A stretch of 64,000 nucleotides of DNA, taken from positions 165,620,461 to 165,684,460 of the forward strand of contig OY821521.1 in the NCBI GenBank assembly GCA_963682025.1. The letters run 5' to 3'. The notes under the pieces were generated by a model that saw nothing but the letters and a program-made list of their open reading frames with translations, was not told where the DNA came from and made no database searches. A program made the position numbers and the translations under genes. The stretch comes from Cordilura impudica. Lineage: Eukaryota > Arthropoda > Insecta > Diptera > Scathophagidae. Position 1 is the stretch's first letter; every line of letters starts with the position of its first letter. Positions 1 through 11,095 of this stretch are shown here, piece by piece.

Positions 1-823
1 GATTTTTTTTTTTTTTTTTTTTGGTGTTGTACATTAAACGACTTAGTGCAGTGTTTATCTTATGGATGAGTGATGGAAATTTATGAGTGTTCATTTAGTT
101 GTGCGCATTTTGAAGATTTAATAAAAAAAAATTATACACATAAATAGTATTTAATGCTTGTTGTTTGTGTCAGATCAGTGTCAGTTTAACATTTCAAATT
201 TAAAAATAAAAAAATAAAAATAAAATTATAATAATAATGATTGTAGTAATTATCATTTGCGATAATTAATAATAAACGTGTGCGTTATAAACAAGTAAAT
301 GTTTATTCATTAATATAATTTTTTTTATCTACTTCAAACCGGCTTTGTTAAATTTATTTTGTTTTGTTTTGTTTCTTTTTATTGTCAATATTTAAATTTG
401 AAAAGCAAATCATAGACTTTAAATATGTGTTCCTAATTAGAAGCCTGCTGCAAATATTTGGTTAAAAAAATTTATAACAAAATTTTTAACAAATCAAAAT
501 CATCACAAATATTTTAATTAAAAACCAGAAGTACTTGTTACAAAAAAAAAATTTTAAAATATTATTATGACCTTAAAAAAAGTTTAAAGGAACCGGTGTT
601 TTGTTTTTGTTATTTGGTGTAAAAATCTTTAAAACACTGAAAGAAAAGCGCAAGTGCCTAAGAATTGATTTATGAAATTTATGTTTCTTTTTTTGCTTTT
701 CATAAAAGTTATCAATGTTTTTATAGTTTTACGAACAATTCAATTAACTCAATTAAAAACATTTCGAATAATTCCAATATATAAACACTATAGTGATTGT
801 TCTAATCTAAAACTGTTATTAAT
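1..823. other. AT-rich non-coding DNA
   Basis: This stretch starts with a T homopolymer and is almost entirely A/T, with short poly-A and poly-T runs. I see no convincing exon, TIR or RNA gene. The short open frame from 672 runs across the edge of the transposon that begins at 824, so it is not a gene. Confidence 0.6.
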
Positions 824-3508
824 ATGGGGGGTTTCATGTCAAGTGCACCAACTTTTGAAACCGATGTCTTCCGATCGGGATGAAATTTGTACCAAGATTA
901 GTCCTATTGGATAGTATTGGATACAATTTTTCAACAAGATCGGTCCAGATCTCTCTGAGTTAGAGGGGATCAAAATTTGACATTTTGGCCAAACAGTTGT
1001 TTTTTCTCATCCATGTAACTTATTACCTATTGTTCTTAGAAAATTTTCTTCCAAAGAGTTTAGATAGCTATTTCTTCAATATTTCGGAAAAAATACTTTA
1101 AAAACAAAACAAAAATTTTTAGACTTTTTTTTTTGCTAAATTAAAGCATTTTTTGCCTTTTTTCAAAAAGGGCATTTTTTTTTTTTTTTTTTTCATAAGA
1201 AAGCTTAGGATTTTTCCTTTAAAAGCTTTTTGGTCGCTTAGTGGGATGGGAGTGGGATATCTATCAAAATAAATGTTTTGTAACTCAAGACAACGGTTTT
1301 TCAATTTTTTACAAATGCACTATTTTGAATTTTTTCCTATTTGTGTGTAAAACCTTACAAATAAAACTTATACTGAGAAACTAGACAAACTAAACTTTCC
1401 GAAGGTATATAACATACCTAACTAAAATTTTATACCCTCGATACTGTAATACCCAGAATATGTTAACCTCAGGAAAAAAATCGCTTTTTTTCTATAGAAA
1501 TGTTGAAAAATTATTATTTTTTATTTATTTTTAATAATAATTAAATTAATGTATAATAATAATAATAATATAAAAAATAAAAAGATAAATAATTTATTAA
1601 TATTTAACCTTAATTCCATTAGATCCATTTATATCATAACTATTTTTATACTTAATTTATTGTAGCTGATGAAGTATTTAAGTCTTGTAAATTTTTAAAT
1701 ACCCAGTCTTTCATCCAGCTTTTTTGTCGCCTTTATTTACTGCGTTTTTTTGTCAATCCTTTCTTGGCGTTACTAGGTTCAGCTGTTGATTTCGCTGCTG
1801 GTTTATTTGTTGTCTTTGGAAGGAAATCGCATTGAATAGAGGCAGAAAACTTTTTCAACTTGAGTCTTCCATCGACAAGCGGTATAAAAGCATGGTATTG
1901 AGCGGTGCCATCGATTGTTACCGCAGCATCGAATCTGCTCTTCAGTGTTTTCAATGTTTCCTGATGATCCTCTTTGCTACTAAAAACTATTTTAGTTTCT
2001 TTACAATAACAATGATGAGAGCACTGGAGGCTATACTTCGCTGCATTTCTTTTAAGGTTTGCTCCAATACCATCACATGCTCCTTTACTATGAGCAGTAG
2101 GATGAAAATGCCACTCAGCTGGCATTCCAAAATATTTTTCATGGGCCATAAGATTTGCCAAGCTACTTTTGTCTTTAAAATGTTGACGAGCTCCGTCCGA
2201 AACGTAGTATACCTTCTTTACTGTAAATTTAGATTTTAGAAAATTTAGTATTCTCTTCTGGTACTCACAAACTGCAACGGTATCATGTTTTAAATCGTCG
2301 GATATGATTGCCATACTTTTGTGTTCCAGTTTTTCATCTTTCATGTAGTAAATAACTACTGTGAATATAGTTGCTTGGTCGTTATTGAAGTGGAATGCTT
2401 GTATGGCATCCTGAAGAACATATTTATAGATTTCTGCGAAATCATATGAAATAACGAATTCACCAGACTTCAAATGCATCTTCAAATCCTTGAAGAATGA
2501 CCATTGCTCTTTGACTAAAAAGTCATGGTTTCTCAAGTTTAGCAATCCTGTACACATTTCTTCCACAAAATCATCCTCATTTAAAATGATTGTTTTCAAT
2601 GTGCATCTGTCAGTCCGAATCCAAGAATCAAATTTGACCTCCTCTATATATTCTCGATCTAAAGAGTTGATTAAATTTTCTTTGATGAATGTGGTTTTCG
2701 GGCAATTGGTACGTTCACCTAAGTGGCAAGAAGTTGTTGCATTAGGACACATAGTCAATTTAAGGCAATCGCGGTAATCGTGTAAATCTTCTTCCGAATC
2801 ATCTGTTAAATACTTTAAGTTGATTTCCTTCGACATCAGTTTAACATTTTCATGGTAAATGCAAACGCATACTGTGTGAGTTCCGCTGCTTTCTGCCGAA
2901 ACGCAATGTTTTAGCCTCATTTGGGTTAATTTCGTGAACCCAATTCTAACATCCTCGTGTTCAGATTGAAATGTTGCAAATAACTCTTTCAGGTTACAGA
3001 TAACCATTCTCTTCTGTTATGTTATGAAGGTATGTTACATACCTTCGGAAAGGTTAATTTTTCGAGTTTCTCAGTATAAGTTTTATTTGTAAGGTTTTAC
3101 ACACAAATAGGAAAAAAATTCAAAATAGTGCATTTGTGAAAAATTGTAAACCCGTTGTCTTGAGTTACAAAACATTTATTTTGATAGATATCCCACTCCC
3201 ATCCCACTAAGCGACCAAAAAGCTCTTAAAGGAAAAATCCTAAGCTTTCTTATGAAAAAAAAACATGCCCTTTTTGAAAAAAAAGGCAAAAATGCTTTAA
3301 TTTAAGAACAATAGGTAATAAGTTACATGGATGAGAAAAAACAACTGTTTGGCCAAAATGTCAAATTTTGATCCCCTCTAACTCAGAGAGATCTGGACCG
3401 ATCTTGTTGAAAAATTTTGTCTAAACTACTATCCAATAGGACTAACCTTGGTGCAAATCAGAAGACATCGGTTTCAAAAGTTGGTGCACTTGACATGAAA
3501 CCCCCCAT
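824..3508 (-). mobile_element. Long-TIR DNA transposon, copy 1
   Basis: The element begins ATGGGGGGTTTCATGTCAAG and ends with the reverse complement of that sequence. The inverted repeat continues inward for several hundred bases on both sides (about 824-1440 and 3010-3508), with small indels and poly-A differences. It encloses one long minus-strand ORF (1733-3007). A second copy with the same ends and ORF lies at 24033-27195, which confirms it as a repeat family. The flanks read TAAT on the left and ATAT on the right, so the target duplication could not be fixed. Long TIRs around a single gene are the layout of a cut-and-paste element. The superfamily is not recognised. Confidence 0.85.
1733..3007 (-). 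CDS. Transposase-like protein of long-TIR transposon
   Basis: This 424-codon ORF is open from ATG to stop and is the only gene between the TIRs. I recognise the protein type as one repeated in many arthropod genomes as an uncharacterised protein, but I cannot name its family. Visible features: an N-terminal Cys/His cluster (C35, C47, C49, H52, then C81, C87, C94, C102) that could bind zinc; SYDFAE around residue 189; YYVSDGA with D271; HSKGACDGIG with D312; and a Lys/Arg-rich tail. The three conserved Asp contexts resemble an RNase H-fold DDD nuclease, which is inference. Compared with copy 2, this ORF lacks about 14 codons just after CSH (near residue 331), an in-frame deletion that may inactivate it. 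Splicing to an upstream exon is possible but not seen. A transposase role rests on the TIR context. Confidence 0.7.
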   Translation of the reverse strand: MVICNLKELFATFQSEHEDVRIGFTKLTQMRLKHCVSAESSGTHTVCVCIYHENVKLMSKEINLKYLTDDSEEDLHDYRDCLKLTMCPNATTSCHLGERTNCPKTTFIKENLINSLDREYIEEVKFDSWIRTDRCTLKTIILNEDDFVEEMCTGLLNLRNHDFLVKEQWSFFKDLKMHLKSGEFVISYDFAEIYKYVLQDAIQAFHFNNDQATIFTVVIYYMKDEKLEHKSMAIISDDLKHDTVAVCEYQKRILNFLKSKFTVKKVYYVSDGARQHFKDKSSLANLMAHEKYFGMPAEWHFHPTAHSKGACDGIGANLKRNAAKYSLQCSHHCYCKETKIVFSSKEDHQETLKTLKSRFDAAVTIDGTAQYHAFIPLVDGRLKLKKFSASIQCDFLPKTTNKPAAKSTAEPSNAKKGLTKKRSK

Positions 3509-5570
3509 ATATGAATTTAATGAAAAAATTACATTTACTTAATAAAATGTTTTCATTATTTTAATGTAAAATTTCATAAATCTAATGGAAACTTTTCATT
3601 AATTTAGTGTAAAATTTCATTGTTTTATTGAAAAAAATTTCATTAATCCAATGTAAAATGTTAATTTATTTAATGTAAAATAAATAACAAAAATTTTTGA
3701 ATGAAATATTCATTAAAAACAAAACTTTGGTACATAATATATAGGTTTCATTAATTTAATACAAGATTTCATTATTCTAATAGAGACTTTTCAGTGATTT
3801 ATTGAAGATATATGCAATAATTTAATAAATTGACTTTATTACTTTAATGTAAAATGTAAATATATTTAATATAAAATTTCCTAATTAAATGCAGAATACA
3901 TGTCATTTAATGATAAAATGTCATTAATTTAAGGGATAATAAATTCAATGTAAAATTTAATTAATCTAATTGAAACATTGGTATAAGATGTAATTAATTC
4001 AGTGTAAAATTTTTATTAATTTAATGTAAAATTTTCATTCTTTTGAGGTAAAATTTTCAATAATTTAATGTAAAATATATGCCAAATTTTTGCTAACTTT
4101 TCAATCAAAAAATTTGTATTAATTATTCACTTATTGAAAAATTTCCAAGTATTTGATATATAGCTCTAATTAATTTAATAAAGAATTTCATTAATCTTAT
4201 AAACTCTATTAATTAATTTATTGAAAAAATTTAAATACTTTAATGAAAAAAATTCATTATTTAATGTAAAATATTCATGAATTTAATTTAGAATTTTATT
4301 TATTGAATGTAAAATAGATGCCCGAAATATTGCTAACCATTTCCGATTGTTTCACTCTATAATTTCGCTTTTTTTCCGATCGCGAGTGGATGTTTTAATT
4401 TTTATATGTACGCGTTGAAGAACATGTTCTATTTTTTAGCACTATACGTGCAAGAAAACGAACTTAAAATAAAGCTACACTCGAATCTGTGTGGTTTACG
4501 TGTGTTCGAAACAAAAAATATATGATAGAAAAATGTCTGTGTACATAACGAAATATTAAAACGAAACACAGTCATGATTGTATTCGGCACCGTACAAAAT
4601 TTAGACACACATATTTGATATGAAAAAAAAATTTTTTTGTTGGCTGCTTTAGAACAGAACATTGTATGTTTCATGTGTTTATTTTCCGAACCTTGAATAT
4701 AACAAATCATTATATTAATGTAAAATTTCATTAATCCCATCTAATCTAAGTACTGATGGTTTCCATCAATAAATTTGAATGAAATATTCTTTTAATGAAA
4801 AAATCATATGTACTTAATGTTCAGTTTTCATTAATTTAATGTAAAGTTTAGTTATTTTAATAGAGACTTTTCATTAATTTATTAAAAATAAATTCTATAA
4901 TTTAATGAAAAAGTTTTATTACATTAATGTAAGACTTTAATATATTTAAAGCAAAATTTAAATGAACTATCCGATATTTTGTTAATTATTTTTGATATAT
5001 AAATTTTGATTAAAAATTTATTTATATATAAAATGTAAATTTCATGTACAGCAAATTTAATGTAAAATTTCACGAATCTAGTAGAAGCGTTTCATTGATT
5101 TTGTGTAACATGTCATAAATTTACTAAAAAATTTCTCATTAATCCAATGTAAAATTTTTATTAATTTATTGCAAACTTTTCATTTACTTAATGAATAACT
5201 CATTTTAAAAACAATCTGCTTGTTTCTGATTTTTTCAATCTATAAAGTTGAAGGAAATATTCATTTAATGAAACGACGTCAATACAATTTTCAAATTTCA
5301 TATACTTCACACAAAATTTCATTAATCTAATAGAGGCTTTTACTTAAATCCAAAAAAAAAAAACTGTTTAAAAACTAATGAAAAATTTTCATTACTTTAA
5401 TGTATTATCTTCATGCTTTTAATGCAAAATCTCAATTGACCGCTAAAGAGATTTCAGAAATTTTTTAATTTTTTCTGATTTTTCCAAACTATAACTAATT
5501 GAATGAAATATTCAGTTAATGAAAATAATGTCATGTGTTCAATGTACAGTTTTCACCAATTAAATGTAAG
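3509..5570. repeat. Degenerate ATTAATTTAATGTAAAATTT array
   Basis: A loose tandem array whose recurring word is roughly TTCATTAATTTAATGTAAAA (about 20-22 bases). Dozens of diverged units are mixed with variants such as TTTAATGAAAAAATTTCATT. It starts directly beside the transposon end at 3508. An island that breaks the pattern is listed separately at 4335-4725. No coding content is seen in the array. Confidence 0.7.
4335..4725. other. Non-repetitive island inside the array
   Basis: Here the array pattern stops and base composition is richer in G and C (GATCGCGAGTGGATG, GTACGCGTTGAAG and similar). A minus-strand open frame of 103 codons (4429-4740) crosses the island and runs into array sequence. 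Its translation is rich in F, C, S and K with no motif I recognise. It may be a fragment of an older insertion or a remnant of the sequence in which the array grew. No function is proposed. Confidence 0.35.
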
Positions 5571-8215
5571 ATACATTTTCTTAAAAAAATATGTACTTTC
5601 TTATACCTTTTCTTAAAAAAGCATATCATCTTTAAAAAGCGTAATTTTTTAAAAAATTACCTTTTCTTAAAAAAGTACCTTTACAATAAAGTGCCTTTTC
5701 TTAAAAATTCCCATTTCTTAGAAAAGCTTATTTTCTTACAAAAGTACCCTTTCTTATAAAAGTAGCGTCTCTTAAAAAATACCTTTAGTAAAAGAGTACC
5801 TTTTCCTAAGAACTGGCTTTTCTTAAAAAGTTCGTTTCCTTAAAACGCGTCCTCTCCTTAAAAAGTACTTTTTCTTAAAAAAGTACCTTTTCTTAAAAAA
5901 GTACCACAACCTTTTATTAAATCTTTTTTTTTAACATTTTTTGTTAAAAATATATGTTGTTAAAAGTTAATTTTATTAAAATGTACCTTTTTTAAAAAGT
6001 AACTTTTTCTAAGAAAGTAAATTTTCTTAAAAATCTACCTTTTTTCAAAAAATAACCTTTTCTTAAAAAAGTACCACAACCTTTTATTAAATCTTTTTTT
6101 TAATATTTTTTTTTAAAAAATACATGTTGTTAAAAGTTAATTTTATTAAAAAGTACCTTTTCTAAAAAAGTACCGCAACCTTTATTAAATCTTTTTTTAA
6201 ATATTTCCTCTTAAAAAAATACATGTTGTTAAAAGTTAATTTTATAAAAACGTACCTTTTTGAAAAAAGTACCTTTTTCCAAGAAAGTAAATTTTCTTAA
6301 AAAACTATCTTTTCTCAAAATAGCACCTTTTTGTTTAAAAAGTACATATAAAAAAAATACCGTTTCTTGAAACACCGTTTCTTAAAAAAGTAGTTTTTCT
6401 TGAAAAATTGGTAAAGAAAAATTAACTAAATCTTTTTTAAAAGGCAATTTTTCTTAAGCAAGGCCCTTCTCTTAAAAAAGATTAAATTTAAAAAAAAAAA
6501 AAATCGATTACTTAAAAAAGTACCTTTCCTTAAAAATTAGCTTTTCTTAAAAAAGCAACTCTTTTAAAAAACTTAAATTTTCCTTCAAAAGCCCTAATTT
6601 AAGAAAGTATATTAAAATAAAAAAGTACATTTTTTTAAAAAAGTACCTTTTCATAAAACAGTACATTTTCTTTAAAAAAAATGGATTTTCTTAATAAAGA
6701 TAGCTTATTTTTGTTTCTTTTTTTTTTTTGAAAAATCACTTTTCTTAAAAAGTAGACATCAAAAGTGACTTTCCTTAAAAAAAAGTACTATTTCCTATAA
6801 AGTAAATTTTCTTAATTAGTACATTTTCATACGAAGTAAATTTCTTAAAAAGTACCTTTTCTTAAACAAGTACCTTTTTTAAAAAAGCATATTTTCTTAA
6901 AAAGTACATTTTCTTAAAAATAATCTTTTCTTAAAAAATGCCTTTTGTTAAAAAGTACATTTTCTTAAAAACTTAAATCTTCTCACAAAGTATCTTTATT
7001 TAAAAAAGTGAATTTTTGAAAAAAAAATTATTTTTTACTAAAAATGCCTCTTCTTAAAACAATAACTTATCATAAACAAGTACATTTTCTTAAAAACGTA
7101 TCTTTTCTTCCAAATTACCTATTTCCTAAAAAGTACTTTTTTTTTAAAGTAAATCTTCTTAAAATAATACTTTTTCTTAAAAACGTGCTTTTTTTACGAA
7201 AAACCTTTTCCTAAAAAATACTTTTTCATAAGAAAGTACCTTTCTTAAATGAACAACTTCTTAAAAAGCACCTTTTCTTAAAAAATATAACTTTTTTAAG
7301 TGTCTTTTTTAAAAGTGCCTCTTCTTAATAAAAACATTTTCTTAAAAAACTTAAATTTTCTTACAAAGTACCTTTATTTAAGAGAGTAATACATTTTTTT
7401 ACAAAAAAGTACATTTCTCAAATAAGTGCGTTATCTTAAATAGTATATTTTCTTAAAAAATAACCTTTTTCTAAAAAGTACAATTTCCTAAAAAGTACCT
7501 TTGCTTTTAAAGTACCTTTTCTTTAAATGTACGTTTTAATATAAATACATTTTCTTTAAAAACTAATATTTTCTTACAAAGTTTCTTTATTTAAGAAAGT
7601 GAATTTTCTTTAAAAATATATCTTTTATAAAAAGTACCTTTTCTTCAAACAGTATCTGACTTAGAGAAGTTGGTTTTCTTAAAAATATAAATTTTCAAAA
7701 AAAAAAAAAGAACATTTTCATTAAAAACACATTTTCCTTAAAAGTTGACAAAAATCCATTTATCTTCTCCTAAAAACCACTTTATCTTAAAAAAGTGATT
7801 TTACTTGAAAAAATATGTTTTCTTAAGAAGTGTTTTTTAAGTAGTTTTTTAATGAACCCCTTTTCCAGAAAAGCAATTTTTCTTAAAAAAGTAACTTCTC
7901 TACAAAACTCTTCTCTACAAAGGTAGGCTTTCAATACAAAGGCACGCTTTCAGTACGTCTTCTTAAAAATTTTCTTGCAAAATGTCTTTATTTTGGAAAG
8001 TAAATTTTCCTAAATTACATATTTTTTTACAAAAAAGTACCTTTTCTTAAAACAGTACTTCGTCTTAAAAAAGTAGATTTTCTTAAAAAAGTACCATTTC
8101 CTTTAAAAGTACGCTTTTCTAAAAAGTATTTAAAAAATTTATTATTAAACAAAATATTTTCTTAAAAAGCTCTTCTTTTTTACAATCTTTTTTTTTCAAA
8201 AGGCTCTTTTTAGTA
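5571..8215. repeat. Degenerate CTTAAAAAAGTACCTTTT array (main block)
   Basis: About 2.6 kb of imperfect units around TTTTCTTAAAAAAGTACC (about 16-19 bases). Unit length drifts and some larger segments repeat, for example the ACCACAACCTTTTATTAAATC phrase near 5905, 6075 and 6170. Smaller patches with the same unit occur at 39426-39590, 55883-55990 and 61082-61668. It is low-complexity, probably satellite-like DNA. The 74-codon frame at 5535-5759 is an artefact of the repeat. Confidence 0.85.
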
Positions 8216-8423
8216 AAAATGTTTTAAATGAGCGACTTCGAAGCCTTACAACTAACAAGTTACTGATAATTTTCTTACATATTTCAATTGAATATGATTT
8301 GTGTAAAAAATCCGCAAGTACCCCCTCTTTTATATTTCCGCTTACATAAATTTCTTCATTATGGTAACCCTATTTTAACGCTTCATTACATATATCAAAA
8401 TTAAATTGCACCCATGCTCAACT
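8216..8423. other. AT-rich spacer, nothing recognised
   Basis: Short unique-looking sequence between the array and the DINE-like element. No ORF, TIR or RNA structure was identified. Confidence 0.5.
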
Positions 8424-8943
8424 AATTATACAGGGTATAATGACTTGCTGCTGATGTTTGTTATTATAAAATATATGAACATATTTTGATGAAATTTATG
8501 ATATTAGCTTCTATCGACCATAGAATGAAAGTTATTGAAACTCGGTTCATGTTCAGACCTAGTCCCCATACAAATGAAACCTATGAGATCGACTTAAATT
8601 GCAATAATAATCAAATTATCATATAGATCTCGGTCAAATTGGGCTTGTGTAAGTTTATTACATCCATTAATTAATAGTCGAAAAATAAACCTTATTGGAC
8701 ATTTCTTAGTTATAGCCCCCATATGAAGCTGATTTCCGATTGCACTTAAATCTATCAAAAAACAAAAATACTGCACAGATTTTTCTCAAATTTGATTTAT
8801 ATATGTTTTTGCAAAAACTAAGTGACCTTATTAAATATGGTCACCATCGGTACATTTTGTGACCTAGTCCCTATATAAATACAGCATCCGATATGAACTT
8901 TTTTAGATCTGCAGGGAAAAAAATGTATACAAATTCTACTCAG
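8424..8943 (+). mobile_element. DINE-1/Helentron-like element, 5' part, split by a LINE
   Basis: This matches the other DINE-like copies base for base over long stretches: the CATACAAATGA...CCTATGAGATCGAC phrase, the ATCTATCAAAAAACAAAAATA phrase and CATCCGATATGAACTTTTT. It lacks the GTCY microsatellite. It stops after CTACTCA at about 8943. The missing 3' end of the same consensus (TTTGGTTTATGCTTATTTTC to the palindrome) reappears at 12366, on the far side of a LINE, so the two parts were one element. Short open frames on either strand are by-products of the repeat. Confidence 0.8.
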
Positions 8944-9039
8944 AAGGCTTTTTAAATTCAATAACGATTTATTTGTAAGACCGGAAAATATCTGGTAAAC
9001 CTGTGATATTGTCATCGTTTTATAGATCGCAGAAATGTA

Positions 9040-9556
9040 ATTTTAAAAAATTTTCACCGTTTTTGTCGGGGACAGTAATATCGATTTTTGGCTAAACCCT
9101 TTACCACAAGATTTATCACATCTTCTTCAATGTTATGACTGTAAAAATTGCCATACTCTTGTCACTCGTCCTTTAAGTTCAACGTCGATGGACAATGTGT
9201 TTAGTAATATAGAACACATTATGGAAATTAATTCTGTTGAATGTAATCTTACGGACCACAATCTGATATATTACAGACTAAATTTACGGACAAGGGCGAA
9301 GGATTATACAGAGATTGTACGATATAATTGTAATTACAATCTTGTCAAAGAAAATCTTTATCGGGACATGGATATATCAATTTTAGCTGGAAATCCTAAT
9401 GATGACACAGAAAATCTTATACAATGTATTTCGGATGCAGTTATTAGTTCAACAGCAGAAATCAAAAGGAAAACATACCTAAATCAAATAACCCCTTGGA
9501 TGAACAGAAATTTGCAGACTCTACTAGAATATAAAAAGAAGCTCCTTAAACTATGA
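9040..9556 (+). pseudogene. LINE endonuclease C-terminal part and linker
   Basis: The frame is open from about 9046 and reads VFVGDSNIDFWLNPL, matching the GDxNID motif of APE-type endonucleases of non-LTR retrotransposons, then SMDNVF and LTDHNLIYYRL, matching the conserved (S/T)DH motif at the end of that domain. A stop at about 9554 and later frame changes end the readable frame before the reverse transcriptase. The N-terminal half of the endonuclease is missing because of 5' truncation. Together with the region from 9660 onward it was one ORF2. The product cannot be active. Confidence 0.75.
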
Positions 9557-9659
9557 AAAAGAAAATGTTATAAAGCTGATACTGAAATTAGTTTAAAGAG
9601 AATTAGTAAAGTTATTAAAATGCTAGTAGGGATGCTATGATAAACTATTATCATGAAAT

Positions 9660-10298
9660 TTTAAGTAAAATGCAACAGGAACCAAGAAAATGTTGGAAAC
9701 TTTTAAATCAAACTCTTAGCAGGGGTTCTACACCTGTAACGAATCTAAAAAATGAAGATTTAATCAGAAGTTTTTAATCAGTATATCCTAAATTCTGTTA
9801 GAAGTTTTAAAAGCCCAATTGAACCAAACCTTGAAGACAGTTGTAACTCTTTAAGAACTCTGCGAAATCACCACAACCGATTTAGATTTTTTTTTTCACC
9901 AGCACAAATGAAATTTATGATTTACTATTTCATTTGGAAATTAGAGAGAGAAGAGTCCAGGAAGTGACAACGTAACATCGAAATGTTTATATGAAGATAT
10001 AGTAAAGATATAGTGGCTCCTGTTCTTGCGAATGTTTTAAGCCCGCCAATTGCCAACTCAGTTTTTCCAAATATACTTAAAGTTCATAAAACCATTCCGA
10101 ATCCAAAGGCAATTAATGCCAGTTGTCTGGAAAAGTTTAGACTGGTTGTTGTTTTGGCGGTAATTGATAAAGTTTTTGAAAAAAATTAGCATTCACAACT
10201 TTTAGCATTATTTGAAAGAGAATGTCTTATATTCCCTAATCAATATGGTTTTAGGAAGGATTGTGGCACTGATGAGGCTGCGATCCAATGTAGTTAAT
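9660..10298 (+). pseudogene. LINE reverse transcriptase, N-terminal part
   Basis: The translation, with frameshifts, shows KCWKLLNQTLSRG, an FRLVVVLAVIDKVFEK-like stretch (the usual FRPISLLPVISKVFEK block) and NQYGFRKDCGTDEA at about 10228-10280. These are the N-terminal blocks of a LINE reverse transcriptase. The frame is broken in several places (for example a stop right after FEK). The coding sequence stops where a DINE-like element begins at about 10299 and resumes at about 11096. Confidence 0.7.
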
Positions 10299-11095
10299 TA
10301 TACCCTATACCACTATGTGGTTTGGGTATAATGACTTTGTGCTGCTGTTTGTAACTACCAAAAATATTTGACCTAGACCCATCTTTTATTATACCGATCG
10401 AATCAGAATCACTATCTGATCCGATTCAACGATGTCCGTCCGTCCGTCCGTCTGTGTGTGCATGTAAAGCTTGTAATCAAACTGCAGGTGGCAAATATGA
10501 ATATATTTTGATGAAATTTGGTATATAAGCTTTTATCGGCCATGGGATGAACGCTATTGAAATTGGTGAGAATCGGTCCATGTTCAGACCTAGCCCCATA
10601 CAAATGACCCCTATGAAATCAACATAAATTGCCATAAGATCCAAATTATCATATAAATCTTAGTCAAATTGGGTTTGTATGTGTTTATTACATCCATTAC
10701 TCACTAATACAAAAATGATTTCTATGGGACAACTCTTAGTCATAGGCCCCATATAGAGCTGCTTCCCGATCTTCACTTAAATCTATCAAAAAACAAAAAT
10801 ATTGCACTGATTCTTCTCAAATTTTGCTTGTATATATTTTTGCAAAATATAAGAGACTTTACCAAACATGGTCAGGATCGGTCCAACTTTGGGCCTAGTC
10901 CCCATGTAGATATAGCATCCGATATGAACTTTTTCATATCTGCAGCCAAAAAAATTAATAAAAATAATCCCACTCAAATTTGGTTTATGCTTATTTTCTA
11001 TATCCAGTTAGTGGGGCCTGAGAGATAGGGTCTCTAAACGCATGGTAAGGGTATCGTATAGTCGGTCTAGACCGATTATAATTCTTTTACTTGTT
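10299..11095 (+). mobile_element. DINE-1/Helentron-like element inserted in LINE
   Basis: A full-length copy of about 800 bases. The 5' end reads TATACCCTATACCACTATG, followed by ATAATGACTTTGTGCTGCTG. A (GTCY)n microsatellite lies at about 10434-10455. The 3' part has GGTAAGGGTATCGTATAGTC, which is the inverse of the 5' end, then a palindrome GTCGGTCTAGACCGA and a tail ATTCTTTTACTTGTT. A 5' subterminal inverted repeat, central GTCY tract and 3' stem-loop near the end are the recognised layout of Drosophila DINE-1/mini-me (non-autonomous Helentron) elements. It sits inside the reverse transcriptase reading frame of the LINE and is therefore younger than it. Confidence 0.8.

Noticed and set aside
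1119..1304. 61-codon open frame on the minus strand
   Set aside because: It lies in the left TIR of the long-TIR transposon, and the Lys run comes from poly-A tracts that vary between copies.
1832..2239. 135-codon open frame on the + strand
   Set aside because: Antisense shadow of the transposase ORF 1733-3007. The matching frame in copy 2 (25593-25820) is interrupted, so it is not conserved.
5535..5759. 74-codon open frame on the + strand
   Set aside because: Generated by the CTTAAAAAAGTACC array; only K, F, L, Y-type residues.
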